A DNA stretch of 64,000 nt, taken from an uncultured Flavobacteriaceae bacterium (GTDB lineage: Bacteria > Bacteroidota > Bacteroidia > Flavobacteriales > Flavobacteriaceae). The translations under genes and the position numbers were made by a program. How positions within the stretch are numbered: position 1 is the stretch's first letter; each line of letters starts with the position of its first letter. The stretch is from assembly GCA_943789465.1 (NCBI GenBank), contig CALSUF010000002.1, positions 248,001 through 312,000 of the forward strand, written 5' to 3'. Of the stretch, positions 7,889 through 17,306 are shown piece by piece. The notes below the pieces were generated by a model. That model did not search any database. It saw only the letters and a program-made list of their open reading frames with translations, and had not been told where the DNA came from.

Positions 7889-9871
7889 CTATGATATTTT
7901 CAATAAATCTTCTTTCATTTTCTTAATGAAAAAGATTCTGTAAAGGAAAAACAAAGGAATCCCTAAAATGATAAAAACGAATGCATTTGTCAAAAACTTA
8001 ACATTTAATAACTTATAAAAATCAGATTGATTTGAAGTCGTTTTTTGAAATACTATTACAAAAAAGATAAGACTTATAACGGCAATTCCACTCATCGCTT
8101 GACCGATTGTTGAAAATTCATTATTACTTAGTATTGAACCTCCAAAACCAAGTACAATCGTAAGCAAATTAAATACAAGTGCTAGTTTAGAATTTTCTTT
8201 AAAGTCAATGTAATTTCGCAGTGCATTCTCATAATTTTGATTAGATAAATTTCCACCCATTTTAAGTTCAAGTTCACTAATCCCTCTTTTATTAAGAATT
8301 TTTAAAGCTGCTTGTTTATAGTTCAATGAGAGTCCGAATTGACGAAAATTTTTCACCACGTCTATCAATTTGTGATTTTCAAATTGATCTAATTCAGATG
8401 TATCTTCAGAAGCAATTTGATGAATATCTACAAATTCTGAATCTGATTTGGAAGTCAATAAATGTTTTAGAGGTATCAAAATACTATCAAAATCTATCAA
8501 TGCACGGTCTTTTGTAGCCCGATTGGTCAAGTAAATACTAAATGGTAACAAAATTAAAGAAGATAGCCAGGCTGCAACAACGGGATCGATACTACTATCT
8601 TCGGAGCTATTTTTTGCAAACAACCCGATAAAGTGGTAAGTTAGAAATATAAGTATAGCGATGACTAAAGGAAGACCAATACCTCCTTTTCGAATTAATG
8701 CTCCCAAGGGTGCTCCTACAAAAAACAAGATGATACAAGACAGGCCTAAGGCAAATTTATCATGAAACGCCACAATATGTTGATTGACATTTACCAGTGT
8801 ATTCAACATGGTTTTTGATTTGGCATTTAAATCTTTTTTAGCTGTTTTAATTGTATTTAATGATAAATCGATCAATTGAATTTTTTTTCGCTCTTTGTAT
8901 AACTTTAAAATATCTACCGTTTCAGTTAAAGAATCTTGCTCACTTAGTTTGTAATTAAGGTTCAAGGTGTGCTGATTTGTGCGTTGTAGCATCGTTTCTG
9001 AAAACGTAGTTAACACATTATTTCTATTAATGTTTAAAGAGTCTATAGCGGTCTTTAAATCTACAACATTTAACATCGTATGTTTTGTGATGGTTTCCTT
9101 TTTTTCAAAATCAATATTATTGAATTGAGACACATCAATATTTATAATATATTTTTCAAAAGTACTTTTTACAAGTGGTCTGTTTTTGGTACGCTTTGTA
9201 TAATCTTTAGGCTGAACTTCATCATAATAATTTCCATCAAATAGAACTAGTTGTAATATATTCGATGAGTCATCACTGATAAACTCTCCAGTTTTTGATT
9301 TAATAACAGTAAAATTTCCAGTAAAATTTCCTTTTTTCTGATGTATAATTACATCTCTTAAAAATTCACCGTTTTCACCACTTTTTTCTGCAACTTTGAT
9401 GTTTATTTCGTTTAACTGGTTAAACTGTCCTTCAGCAATGGCCATCGCTGGCTTTACTTTGGCGATATTCCTACGAAGACTATAAAAATTAAATTCAGCA
9501 TAAGGAATGACACTGTTGGCAAAGAAAAAGCTTATCACTGCCAAAAACACAATAAACACACTCAAACTCTTCATAGCACGTTGCAGTGAAATTCCTGTAG
9601 ATTTCATAGCAGCAAATTCATAGTTTTCAGAAAATCCTCCAAAAACCATAATGGATGCTAATAAAATAGTTAGAGGCAAAACTAAAATTACAATCCTTGG
9701 AGAAACATAAAGTAAGAATTTAAGAACGATTTCAATTTCTAAATCTTTCCCTGCCAGTTCTGAAATATATACCCAAACGGATTGTAAAATAAAAATCATC
9801 ATCAGTATGGTAAATACACTGAAAAATGTTTTTAAATAAGTGCTTAGTATATAGCGGTCTAAAATTTTCAA
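7889..9871 (-). CDS. LptF/LptG-family permease (LPS export)
   Basis: A 660-residue inner-membrane protein of the YjgP/YjgQ family. These form the membrane part of the ABC machine that extracts lipopolysaccharide and passes it to the periplasmic Lpt bridge. The N-terminus MKILDRYILSTYLKTFF is the family signature. Helices lie near 10-35, 55-80 and 98-120, then a large periplasmic beta domain (about 125-365), a second helix set (about 370-450), and a C-terminal extension with three or more helices (about 560-650), longer than the E. coli subunits. Flavobacteria carry two such proteins; I cannot tell which this is. It follows lolA by 8 bases, an arrangement that puts envelope export genes behind ftsK. 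Confidence 0.88.
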   Translation of the reverse strand: MKILDRYILSTYLKTFFSVFTILMMIFILQSVWVYISELAGKDLEIEIVLKFLLYVSPRIVILVLPLTILLASIMVFGGFSENYEFAAMKSTGISLQRAMKSLSVFIVFLAVISFFFANSVIPYAEFNFYSLRRNIAKVKPAMAIAEGQFNQLNEINIKVAEKSGENGEFLRDVIIHQKKGNFTGNFTVIKSKTGEFISDDSSNILQLVLFDGNYYDEVQPKDYTKRTKNRPLVKSTFEKYIINIDVSQFNNIDFEKKETITKHTMLNVVDLKTAIDSLNINRNNVLTTFSETMLQRTNQHTLNLNYKLSEQDSLTETVDILKLYKERKKIQLIDLSLNTIKTAKKDLNAKSKTMLNTLVNVNQHIVAFHDKFALGLSCIILFFVGAPLGALIRKGGIGLPLVIAILIFLTYHFIGLFAKNSSEDSSIDPVVAAWLSSLILLPFSIYLTNRATKDRALIDFDSILIPLKHLLTSKSDSEFVDIHQIASEDTSELDQFENHKLIDVVKNFRQFGLSLNYKQAALKILNKRGISELELKMGGNLSNQNYENALRNYIDFKENSKLALVFNLLTIVLGFGGSILSNNEFSTIGQAMSGIAVISLIFFVIVFQKTTSNQSDFYKLLNVKFLTNAFVFIILGIPLFFLYRIFFIKKMKEDLLKIS

Positions 9872-9879
9872 AATTAAGC

Positions 9880-10524
9880 TTAGTCTAAATTATTGATAAA
9901 ATAATCACTGTACTTTGAAGCATCAAACGAAAATAAAGACTCAGACAATGGTTGGTTGGTTTTAAATGTGCTGATTGTTAATGTTGTTTTGGTGCCATTG
10001 CTTCCAATTTCAATTAAATTGTATATATGATTTGTATATATATCAATTCCTAATAATACATAGTCGATTTCTGTATTTGAATCGATAGGATTCAACTTTA
10101 TATATTGAATTTTTCGACCTCTTACATTTTGAATAATATCCATTTTATAATTATACCCTTCTTCGTAAAACGAAAGTAATTGACTTGGAGTAATGGTGTT
10201 TTCTTCTGCGGTGTTTTGTGTAGAAATAGTTACTTCTTCGTCTTCTGGACTGATAGTAGTTAGTTTTTGACCATCATATATTCTTGTGATTCCTAGAATA
10301 TTCAAGACATAATTGTCGCCTACCAAGGTAATGTCACCACGTGTTTCTTGATGAATATTTTCTTCGCTATTGTCTAAGACATATTTGAATTCCAAAACCA
10401 TATTGTCGTAACCATTGACCTTAGCACTTACTTTTTCTAAAAGATTTTGAGCTTCAGGGTCGCGGTTTTGTGCGTGACACATACCGATGATTAAAGTCAA
10501 TATTAATGTTGTAAAATTCTTCAT
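9880..10524 (-). CDS. LolA-like outer-membrane lipoprotein carrier
   Basis: A 214-residue periplasmic protein with a signal peptide (about 1-18, cleavage after MCHA). The mature part, with alternating beta strands and phrases such as LLEKVSAKVNGYDNM and ETRGDITLVGDNYVLN, fits the LolA/LolB-type open barrel that shields the acyl chains of lipoproteins in transit to the outer membrane. It lies between ftsK (2-base gap) and lptFG (8-base gap), an order conserved in flavobacteria. The Bacteroidota LolA family is divergent, so this is a family-level call. Confidence 0.85.
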   Translation of the reverse strand: MKNFTTLILTLIIGMCHAQNRDPEAQNLLEKVSAKVNGYDNMVLEFKYVLDNSEENIHQETRGDITLVGDNYVLNILGITRIYDGQKLTTISPEDEEVTISTQNTAEENTITPSQLLSFYEEGYNYKMDIIQNVRGRKIQYIKLNPIDSNTEIDYVLLGIDIYTNHIYNLIEIGSNGTKTTLTISTFKTNQPLSESLFSFDASKYSDYFINNLD

Positions 10525-10526
10525 TT

Positions 10527-12908
10527 TTATTCAATTTCTTGATCTAATAATTGATTAAGCGCTATAAAATCAGGGATGAGTACTTGCCGTGCTTTGCTGC
10601 CCTCAAATGGACCCACAATTCCAGCTGCTTCTAATTGGTCAATTAAACGTCCAGCTCTGTTATAACCTAGTTTTAATTTTCTTTGTAATAAAGACGCAGA
10701 CCCTTGCTGAGCTGTTACAATAACTTCAGCAGCTTCTCTAAATAGTTGATCTCTTTCGTTAATGTTATTATCAAGACTTGTGCCAGATTCTTCACTTACG
10801 TATTCTGGTAACAAATAAGCACTCGGGTAGGCTTTTTGGGATCCAATATAATCGGTCAGTTTTTCAACCTCCGGAGTGTCTACAAAAGCACATTGAATTC
10901 GAATCATATCGTTTCCTTGAGTGTATAATAAATCACCACGTCCTATCAATTGATCTGCTCCAGAACTATCCAAAATGGTACGCGAATCAATTTTAGAGGT
11001 TACTCTAAATGCTATACGTGCAGGAAAATTTGCTTTAATAATTCCCGTAATCACATTTACAGAGGGGCGTTGGGTAGCTACAATCAAATGGATTCCAATA
11101 GCCCTTGCCAACTGTGCCAATCTTGCAATTGGAGTTTCGACTTCTTTACCAGCTGTCATAATTAAGTCAGCAAATTCATCAACAACCAAAACAATATATG
11201 GTAAGAATTTATGCCCATCATTTGGGTTGAGTTTTCGCGCCTTGAACTTTTCGTTATATTCTTTAATATTTCTACAAAATGCATTTTTCAGCATTTCATA
11301 ACGGTTATCCATCTCAATACACAATGAATTTAAAGTGTTAATAACCTTGGTATTATCAGTAATAATGGCGTCTTCGCTATCTGGTAGTTTTGCCAAATAG
11401 TGACGTTCAATTTTATTAAATAACGTTAGTTCAACTTTCTTTGGGTCTACCAACACAAATTTAACTTCAGCAGGGTGTTTTTTGTAAAGTAATGATGTAA
11501 GAACCGCATTCAAACCAACCGATTTTCCTTGTCCAGTAGCTCCTGCCATAAGTAAGTGTGGCATCTTTGCTAAGTCTACTACAAAAGTTTCATTGCTAAT
11601 TGTTTTTCCTAAAGCAATCGGAAGTTCCATTTCTGATTTCTGAAACTTTTGTGAAGCTATTACAGAATGCATCGATACGATGGTTGCATTTTTGTTAGGA
11701 ACTTCTATACCTATGGTTCCGCGACCTGGAATTGGCGCAATGATTCGAATTCCTAATGCTGAAAGCGAAAGAGCAATGTCGTCCTCTAAATTCTTAATTT
11801 TTGAGATTCGAACCCCAGCTTCTGGAATGATTTCATAAAGTGTAACCGTTGGTCCAATCGTTGCTTTTATGTTTGCAATCCCAATTTTATAGTTATTGAG
11901 TGTTTCAACAATTCTATTTTTATTTTCTTCTAATTCTTCTTGGTTGATGGTAATACCTTCAGTATCGTACTTTTTAAGTAAGTCTAATGAAGGAAATTGA
12001 AATTTTGATAATTCCAAAGTAGGATCGACTTCACCATAGTCGTCTACTAATTTTGCCGCAAGATTATCTGTTTCAGAGAGTTCTTCAACACTAGCCTCAA
12101 TTTTCATTTCTACGACTTCATTTTCTATACTGGCTTCTTCTGCTGGTGTATTGACTTCTAAAGTGCTCGAAGAATCAATACTAGAATGGTTTGAAATTGT
12201 AGGCTCTAGGTTTTCTAAAGGCACTTCAAATGATGATTTTATAGATTCATTTTCTTCAGATAAATTTTCATTAACGGAAGTTAAAGAATGGTCTTCTACA
12301 GATAATTCAGATTTAAGTTCATTTTTGGTACGTACAAATAATCGAGCAATTTGTTGAGGACCAACCTTAAAACGCAAAGCAATATAAGCTATAAAACAAA
12401 AAACTAACAATAAAGCAGTTCCTATTTTTCCGGTGTAGTCCTGAAACAATATATTTAATTCATATCCAATAACACCCCCTAATTTAGGAGCTGTGTGAAA
12501 TGTAAATCCAAACAAAACAGAACCCCATATAACCACCAGTGTTCCCCAAATCCAATTGCGCCATAAACGTTTTTTAGAGGAATTTGCTAAAACTGAAATT
12601 CCAGACAGCAATAATAGACCAGAAAATATAAAAGAAGAGACTCCAAAACCTTTGTAAATAAGTAATTGACTGATCCAAGCTCCTAATTTACTAAGCCAAT
12701 TATTGGTTTGTACACTTCGGTTTGTAAAATCGCCAATAACACTTTGGTCGCTTTCTCCTGTGAATAAATAGGAGAGTAGGGATGTAAATAATAGGATTCC
12801 AAGAATCACTAAAAAACTTCCCAGCACCAATCGTTGAGAATTGGTGAGTGTGAACTTAAGTTTTGAGAACCGTTTTTGGGTAGTTTTAGTTGATAATTTT
12901 CTAGCCAT
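10527..12908 (-). CDS. ftsK: DNA translocase FtsK
   Basis: Septum-located motor that pumps chromosomal DNA and activates XerCD at dif. The 793 residues comprise an N-terminal membrane domain with about four helices (25-180), a Glu/Ser-rich linker (about 200-300) that is short compared with E. coli FtsK, and the hexameric RecA-like motor with Walker A GATGQGKSVGLN near 447 and Walker B VVDEFADLIM. The C-terminal gamma winged helix (about 730-793, LLQRKLKLGYNRAGRLIDQLE) reads polar KOPS sequences. A TAnnTTTG box just upstream makes it the first gene of the ftsK-lolA-lptFG-ribB operon. Its partner xerD is at 2.1-3.0 kb. Confidence 0.95.
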   Translation of the reverse strand: MARKLSTKTTQKRFSKLKFTLTNSQRLVLGSFLVILGILLFTSLLSYLFTGESDQSVIGDFTNRSVQTNNWLSKLGAWISQLLIYKGFGVSSFIFSGLLLLSGISVLANSSKKRLWRNWIWGTLVVIWGSVLFGFTFHTAPKLGGVIGYELNILFQDYTGKIGTALLLVFCFIAYIALRFKVGPQQIARLFVRTKNELKSELSVEDHSLTSVNENLSEENESIKSSFEVPLENLEPTISNHSSIDSSSTLEVNTPAEEASIENEVVEMKIEASVEELSETDNLAAKLVDDYGEVDPTLELSKFQFPSLDLLKKYDTEGITINQEELEENKNRIVETLNNYKIGIANIKATIGPTVTLYEIIPEAGVRISKIKNLEDDIALSLSALGIRIIAPIPGRGTIGIEVPNKNATIVSMHSVIASQKFQKSEMELPIALGKTISNETFVVDLAKMPHLLMAGATGQGKSVGLNAVLTSLLYKKHPAEVKFVLVDPKKVELTLFNKIERHYLAKLPDSEDAIITDNTKVINTLNSLCIEMDNRYEMLKNAFCRNIKEYNEKFKARKLNPNDGHKFLPYIVLVVDEFADLIMTAGKEVETPIARLAQLARAIGIHLIVATQRPSVNVITGIIKANFPARIAFRVTSKIDSRTILDSSGADQLIGRGDLLYTQGNDMIRIQCAFVDTPEVEKLTDYIGSQKAYPSAYLLPEYVSEESGTSLDNNINERDQLFREAAEVIVTAQQGSASLLQRKLKLGYNRAGRLIDQLEAAGIVGPFEGSKARQVLIPDFIALNQLLDQEIE

Positions 12909-12928
12909 TACTCTTTCGGAGATTTTAA

Positions 12929-12936
12929 CAAAAATA
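12929..12936 (-). promoter_or_regulatory. -7 box for the ftsK operon
   Basis: TATTTTTG on the minus strand, 20 bases before the ftsK ATG; a TTG lies about 23 bases further upstream. Confidence 0.6.
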
Positions 12937-13022
12937 CGAATTACTTACGTTTATCCTACCAATGGATGCTGTTTTGTTTGTAACAATATTTTATGCTTAA
13001 GTTATTTATGAAATTGGTTTTT

Positions 13023-13334
13023 TTAATTCTTTAAATTTAAACGATTGGTTTGAATAATTAGAAGCACAACTCCTAATATAACAATGCCACATACCAAGTA
13101 TAGCTGTGTTTTTTCAGAAACCTTTAAAAAGTAAAGAACAACTCCAGCCATTAGAACACTGATTCCAGTTAATACCAGATATTTACATGTAATATGCGTT
13201 AGTTTATTCGTATCAATTTTCTCTTTTTCTTTTTCAGATAGCGTGTTATAGCCAGCGATCAAGTCGGGATTATTTTTAACAATCAATCCAGAAAATATTA
13301 AAATTATAGCCGTAGTTAGGTTTCCATATATCAT
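13023..13334 (-). CDS. DUF3784-like small membrane protein
   Basis: About 103 residues with three predicted membrane helices (near 1-19, 51-70 and 76-95) and a conserved loop NPDLIAGYNTLSEKEKEK between the first two. That loop is the hallmark of the DUF3784 family, whose function is unknown. A longer frame begins at a GTG at 13355, but a TAnnTTTG box at 13357-13364 would place the transcript start at or beyond that codon, so the ATG at 13334 is preferred. It is transcribed away from pdxH and has no operon partner. Confidence 0.7.
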   Translation of the reverse strand: MIYGNLTTAIILIFSGLIVKNNPDLIAGYNTLSEKEKEKIDTNKLTHITCKYLVLTGISVLMAGVVLYFLKVSEKTQLYLVCGIVILGVVLLIIQTNRLNLKN

Positions 13335-13356
13335 AATACTATAATTAGTTAGCACT

Positions 13357-13364
13357 CAAATTTA
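13357..13364 (-). promoter_or_regulatory. -7 box for the DUF3784 gene
   Basis: TAAATTTG on the minus strand, immediately upstream of the alternative GTG; decides in favour of the ATG at 13334. Confidence 0.55.
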
Positions 13365-13399
13365 ATAATTTAACGCCATAAAAACAGTTTATATTTATG

Positions 13400-13407
13400 T
13401 AAATTTG
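13400..13407 (+). promoter_or_regulatory. -7 box for pdxH
   Basis: TAAATTTG, 17 bases before the pdxH ATG, divergent from the DUF3784 promoter. Confidence 0.6.
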
Positions 13408-13424
13408 GACTATAATATAAGATC

Positions 13425-14072
13425 ATGGAAAAAGACTTAGGGGAGTACCGCAAATCCTATGAAAAAGGAGCACTTTTAGAATCAGCTATTTCAGACAATC
13501 CAATGGAGTTATTTCAGAAGTGGTTTCATGAAGTAGATACACATTTTAATCAAGATGAAACCAATGCTATGACAATTTCAACTCTTGGGTTGGATAGCTA
13601 CCCAAAAAACAGAGTGGTGCTATTGAAAAAATATACTTTTGAAGGCTTTATTTTTTATACGAATTACGAGAGTGAAAAGGGAAAAGCAATGGCTGCCAAT
13701 CCTAATGTATGCCTTTCTTTTCATTGGGCAGCTGCCGAACGTCAGGTTATTATAAAAGGGAAGGCAGAAAAAATAGCAGATAACCTTAGTGATGGTTATT
13801 TTGAATCGCGTCCTAAAGGTAGCCAATTAGGAGCGATGGCTTCTCGCCAAAGTTCTGTAATTGCGAATAGAGATATTTTGGAAGCAAAACTAAAATCTTT
13901 AGAATTGGAATACGAAACAAAAGAAATTTCTCGTCCTGAATTTTGGGGTGGTTTCATGGTCAAACCCATTGAAATTGAATTTTGGCAGGGCAGGGCTAAT
14001 AGGCTTCATGACCGTATTCGTTTCCAGTTACAAGAAGATAGTTCTTGGAAAATAGAGCGTTTATCTCCTTAA
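13425..14072 (+). CDS. pdxH: Pyridoxine/pyridoxamine 5'-phosphate oxidase
   Basis: FMN enzyme that oxidises PNP or PMP to pyridoxal 5'-phosphate, the last step of vitamin B6 synthesis and salvage. The 215 residues match the family length. Visible signatures are the FMN/substrate segment PKNRVVLLKKYTFEGFIFYTN, the Arg/Ser-rich SRPKGSQLGAMASRQSSVI, the PEFWGGF segment, and the C-terminal FWQGRANRLHDR ending in RLSP, the classical PdxH signature. It starts a two-gene plus-strand unit with the SixA-like phosphatase 7 bases downstream. PLP from this pathway would serve KdnA, GlyA, HisC and ThrC encoded in the window. Confidence 0.95.
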   Translation: MEKDLGEYRKSYEKGALLESAISDNPMELFQKWFHEVDTHFNQDETNAMTISTLGLDSYPKNRVVLLKKYTFEGFIFYTNYESEKGKAMAANPNVCLSFHWAAAERQVIIKGKAEKIADNLSDGYFESRPKGSQLGAMASRQSSVIANRDILEAKLKSLELEYETKEISRPEFWGGFMVKPIEIEFWQGRANRLHDRIRFQLQEDSSWKIERLSP

Positions 14073-14079
14073 TTTAGTT

Positions 14080-14568
14080 ATGAAGTCAATCACTTTTATC
14101 CGACATGCAAAATCGTCTTGGAAACAACAACTTCCAGATCACAATCGGCCACTCAATAAAAGAGGTTTATTTGATGCCGAATTTATGTCGTCTCTTGATG
14201 TTGTCAAATCATTTCAGCCAGACGCTGTTTTTTGTAGTTCTGCAAAACGCACCCGTGAAACCTGCTCCTTTTTCTTAAAAACGGCTATTTCTTCAAAAAC
14301 ACAAGTGCATTATTCAGATCAGTTGTATGATTTTAGTGGTTCGGCTTTGGAAGCATTTATTCATTCAATGGATTCCAATTTATCGAACGTATTTATTTTT
14401 GGTCATAACCATGCATTAACGGCCATCGTAAATGCAAAAGGAGATCAATACATAGAAAATGTTCCAACTTGTGGAATTGTCAAGATAAATTTCAAAACAA
14501 ACAATTGGAGCAACTGTTCAAATGGGATTGTTGAATTTAAATTATTCCCTAAAAATCTAAATCCATAG
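14080..14568 (+). CDS. SixA-type histidine phosphatase
   Basis: A 162-residue member of the histidine phosphatase (phosphoglycerate mutase-like) superfamily. The RHG-type motif is RHAKSSW with the phospho-acceptor His9; the second catalytic His lies in FGHNHAL, and SAKRTRETC carries the conserved Arg. This small form resembles E. coli SixA, which removes phosphate from phosphohistidine on partner proteins; the substrate here is unknown. It follows pdxH by 7 bases and probably shares its transcript, and ends 7 bases before the convergent miaE. Confidence 0.85.
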   Translation: MKSITFIRHAKSSWKQQLPDHNRPLNKRGLFDAEFMSSLDVVKSFQPDAVFCSSAKRTRETCSFFLKTAISSKTQVHYSDQLYDFSGSALEAFIHSMDSNLSNVFIFGHNHALTAIVNAKGDQYIENVPTCGIVKINFKTNNWSNCSNGIVEFKLFPKNLNP

Positions 14569-14575
14569 ATTCAAT

Positions 14576-15157
14576 CTAACCGTGAATTGATTCAGTGATA
14601 CTTAATGTTTTCATGATGTCTGCTTCAAATTCTAAGAGAGATTCCCATTTTTGATCCACTTCTTTGCGTTCTCCATATTGTCTTGCAAACCCTAAAAAAG
14701 AGCTGTAGTGGTTTGCTTCGCTAATCATTAATTTCCTGTAAAATTTAGCCAGTTTTTTATCTGTCAAATGCTCAGACAACAGTCTAAATCTTTCACAGCT
14801 TCTTGCTTCTATCAAAGCCGCAAGTAATAAGCGATGTACCAGTTGAGTGGTTCGGCTGCCTCCTTTTGGAAAAAATTGAAGTAAACGAGATACATAGGCA
14901 TCTTTTCGGTCACGACCTAAAGTGAATCCACGGTCTAAGATGATGTCGTGTACCATTTTAAAATGACTCATTTCTTCTTCGACTAAAGCTATCATTTCTT
15001 GCACTAGCTCTGTATACTCAGGAAAACTAACTATCAATGAAATGGCGGTACTAGCTGCTTTTTGTTCACAAAAGGCATGATCTGATAATATTTCCTCTAT
15101 GTTCTTTTCAGCGATGTTAACCCATCTCGGATCCGATGGTAATTTTAGTCCAAGCAT
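14576..15157 (-). CDS. miaE: tRNA-(ms2io6A37) hydroxylase MiaE
   Basis: Non-haem di-iron monooxygenase that hydroxylates the isopentenyl group of ms2i6A at position 37 of tRNAs reading UNN codons. The 193 residues form a ferritin-like four-helix bundle; iron ligands are visible as the Glu/ExxH patterns in FCEQKAAS, EEEMSHFKMVH, LIEARSCERF and SEANHYSSF. It follows dnaX by 3 bases, so it is presumably co-transcribed. The tRNA-Ser(TGA) in this window is the kind of UNN-reading tRNA that carries this modification. Confidence 0.9.
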   Translation of the reverse strand: MLGLKLPSDPRWVNIAEKNIEEILSDHAFCEQKAASTAISLIVSFPEYTELVQEMIALVEEEMSHFKMVHDIILDRGFTLGRDRKDAYVSRLLQFFPKGGSRTTQLVHRLLLAALIEARSCERFRLLSEHLTDKKLAKFYRKLMISEANHYSSFLGFARQYGERKEVDQKWESLLEFEADIMKTLSITESIHG

Positions 15158-15160
15158 AAC

Positions 15161-16894
15161 TTATAAATCTAGATCAAACGTTTTGCGTAAAAGTTCGACA
15201 TGTATATTTTTTTCTACCAATTTTTGATATTTATCTTCTGGTGTATAAGCGTATTGTTTCTCAAGAGTTTCATTTACAACAATGTCTAATGAGATTGAAA
15301 AATTATTAACGGCTTTTCGTAAGTATTGTAATAATTCGAATTGTTGACGTTCCACTTCAATTTTATTAGTCGTATTTGGAAACTCCAATCGAATGGTATT
15401 TTCGTTGATCAGTTTCGGGGTGTCAATTTGAAGAATGGCTGCAAGATTATATTTGCCGTCCGCTTCTAATTTAGTCACAAAAATATTCCAAAATTTGATT
15501 ATTGTTTCTAGGGTAAATGGATCATTTGGCAGATCTTCTTCATCAACCGTGACTTCCATCAATTTAATTTGATGCTCTTTTTTCTTTCGAATACTGCTAA
15601 GTGATAGCCCAGAAGTGGGACGTTGTGTACTTTTAATAACTGGTGTTGGCAATTCCTTTTTTGGGTAGGGTGTCTGTGGTTCTTCAACTTTTTGAACAAC
15701 TGCTATAAGTTCCTTTTTTTGTTCTTGAGTTGTTGTTTTTGAAGTAGATTCAGGTTGTGTTATTTTGACTTCAGGAATACTTTTAGATCTAAAATAAGAT
15801 GCTGGTATTATGAATCCGCTAGGCTTTTTTTTTTCTCCATCAAAATTGATAGAGGCCAGCTGCATTAAACAAAGTTCGACCAGTAGTCGCTGATTTTTAC
15901 TAGTTTTATATTTGAGGTCGCAATCATTAGCAAGTTCAATTGCTTGAATTAGAAATGCTTGTGAGGTGGATTCAGATTGTGCTTTATACATTGCTTTGGT
16001 ATCGTCACCAACTTCAATCAACTCAATAGTTTGAGGGGTTTTAGAAACCAATAAATCTCTAAAATGAGAAGCCAAGCCTGTAATAAAATGATGACCATCA
16101 AACCCTTTGGAAATTATATGGTTAAAATGTAATAGTAAATCGGGGATTTTATTCGCTAAAATTAAATCGGTAGCACCAAAAAAGGTATCGTAATCTAAAA
16201 CGTTTAGATTTTCTGTGACCGCTTGACGTGTTAAGTTTTTACCTGAAAAACTAACAACTCTATCAAATATAGAGAGCGCATCTCTCATGGCACCATCTGC
16301 TTTTTGAGCGATGATATGCAAGGCATCGTCATCTGCAGTAATTCCTTGTTCTTCAGCAATGACTTTTAGATAATTTTTAGCATCCGTCACATTGATTCTT
16401 TTGAAATCAAAAATCTGACAACGGGATAAAATCGTTGGAATGATTTTATGTTTTTCTGTGGTTGCTAAAATAAAAATACAATGTTTTGGAGGCTCTTCTA
16501 ATGTTTTGAGAAAAGCATTAAAAGCGGATGCCGATAACATATGAACTTCATCAATGATATAAACTTTGTAATTTCCTACTTGAGGTGGAATCCTAACTTG
16601 ATCTGTTAAACTTCTAATGTCATCTACAGAATTATTAGAGGCAGCATCTAATTCAAATATATTAAAGGCAAAATCTTCATTTTCACTTTCAGCACCTTCA
16701 CTATTGATCATTTTAGCCAAAATCCGTGCACAGGTAGTCTTCCCAACGCCTCTAGGCCCTGTAAATAACAATGCTTGAGCAAGGTGATTTTGATCAATGG
16801 CATTTTTTAAAGTATTGGTAATCGCAGATTGTCCCACAACATCCTTAAATGTTTGAGGTCTGTATTTTAATGCCGATACAATAAATGGTTCCAT
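15161..16894 (-). CDS. dnaX: DNA polymerase III subunit gamma/tau
   Basis: Clamp-loader ATPase of the replicative polymerase. The 577 residues contain the AAA+ module with Walker A GPRGVGKTT near 46-54, Walker B YIIDEVHMLS, and the SRC motif LSRCQIFDFKR. Domain III and a Pro/Thr/Lys-rich linker (about 375-440) precede a C-terminal tau-like region. The four-cysteine zinc module found between the first helices of E. coli DnaX is absent: only a short acidic stretch (SEGAESENEDFA) joins ARILAKMIN to FNIFELDAASN. That is usual for Flavobacteria as far as I recall. A -7 box lies 17 bases upstream. No obvious frameshift signal for a short gamma form was found. Confidence 0.93.
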   Translation of the reverse strand: MEPFIVSALKYRPQTFKDVVGQSAITNTLKNAIDQNHLAQALLFTGPRGVGKTTCARILAKMINSEGAESENEDFAFNIFELDAASNNSVDDIRSLTDQVRIPPQVGNYKVYIIDEVHMLSASAFNAFLKTLEEPPKHCIFILATTEKHKIIPTILSRCQIFDFKRINVTDAKNYLKVIAEEQGITADDDALHIIAQKADGAMRDALSIFDRVVSFSGKNLTRQAVTENLNVLDYDTFFGATDLILANKIPDLLLHFNHIISKGFDGHHFITGLASHFRDLLVSKTPQTIELIEVGDDTKAMYKAQSESTSQAFLIQAIELANDCDLKYKTSKNQRLLVELCLMQLASINFDGEKKKPSGFIIPASYFRSKSIPEVKITQPESTSKTTTQEQKKELIAVVQKVEEPQTPYPKKELPTPVIKSTQRPTSGLSLSSIRKKKEHQIKLMEVTVDEEDLPNDPFTLETIIKFWNIFVTKLEADGKYNLAAILQIDTPKLINENTIRLEFPNTTNKIEVERQQFELLQYLRKAVNNFSISLDIVVNETLEKQYAYTPEDKYQKLVEKNIHVELLRKTFDLDL

Positions 16895-16910
16895 AAATAT
16901 CTTATTGTAA

Positions 16911-16918
16911 CAAATTTA
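16911..16918 (-). promoter_or_regulatory. -7 box for dnaX-miaE
   Basis: TAAATTTG on the minus strand, 17 bases before the dnaX ATG. Confidence 0.6.
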
Positions 16919-16983
16919 AAAATTCATCTAGTAATGCCTAAATTAAACCCTGTAAAATTAAAAGGAGTTATTAACAATTTATG

Positions 16984-16991
16984 TATTTTTG
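16984..16991 (+). promoter_or_regulatory. -7 box for rnpB
   Basis: TATTTTTG ends 5-6 bases before the deduced RNase P RNA start, the spacing expected of a TAnnTTTG element. Confidence 0.75.
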
Positions 16992-16995
16992 TCGC

Positions 16996-17306
16996 AAAGC
17001 AGATCGCCTTATCGCTGTTCGTTTTAAACGAAGAGAGGAAAGTCCGGACACCATAGTGTATTGTAGTGGCTAACGGCCATCAGTCGAAAGACTAGGAAAA
17101 GTGCAACAGAAAGAATGTACAGGTTAAGCTGTAGTGAAACCAGGTAAACTCTATAAGGTGCAATGTCATGTATATCAGTGCTTGAGCGCGACACGTGCGA
17201 TGCTGAAGGGTAGGCAGCTAAAGTTTGCTGGTAACAGTAAACGTAGATAAATGATAAGGGTCACATTTTTGTGATACAGGATCCGGCTTACAGATCTGCT
17301 TTTTTT
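16996..17306 (+). ncRNA. rnpB: RNase P RNA
   Basis: Catalytic RNA that removes the 5' leader of pre-tRNAs. The universal core is visible: GAGAGGAAAGTCCGGAC at about 17032-17048, ACAGAAAGA-type P-stem sequences, the GGTAAACTC segment, and the closing ATAAATGATAAGGG and ACAGGATCCGGCTTAC blocks. The ends pair: AGCAGATC (16998-17005) with GATCTGCT (17293-17300), then a T-run that terminates transcription. The T-run overlaps the stop codon of the convergent rsmD gene. Length about 305 nt. Confidence 0.95.

Noticed and set aside
11811..11830. T-loop-like sequence (gattcgaacccc) resembling a tRNA
   Set aside because: It lies inside ftsK coding sequence, and no acceptor stem, anticodon arm or D arm is present around it.
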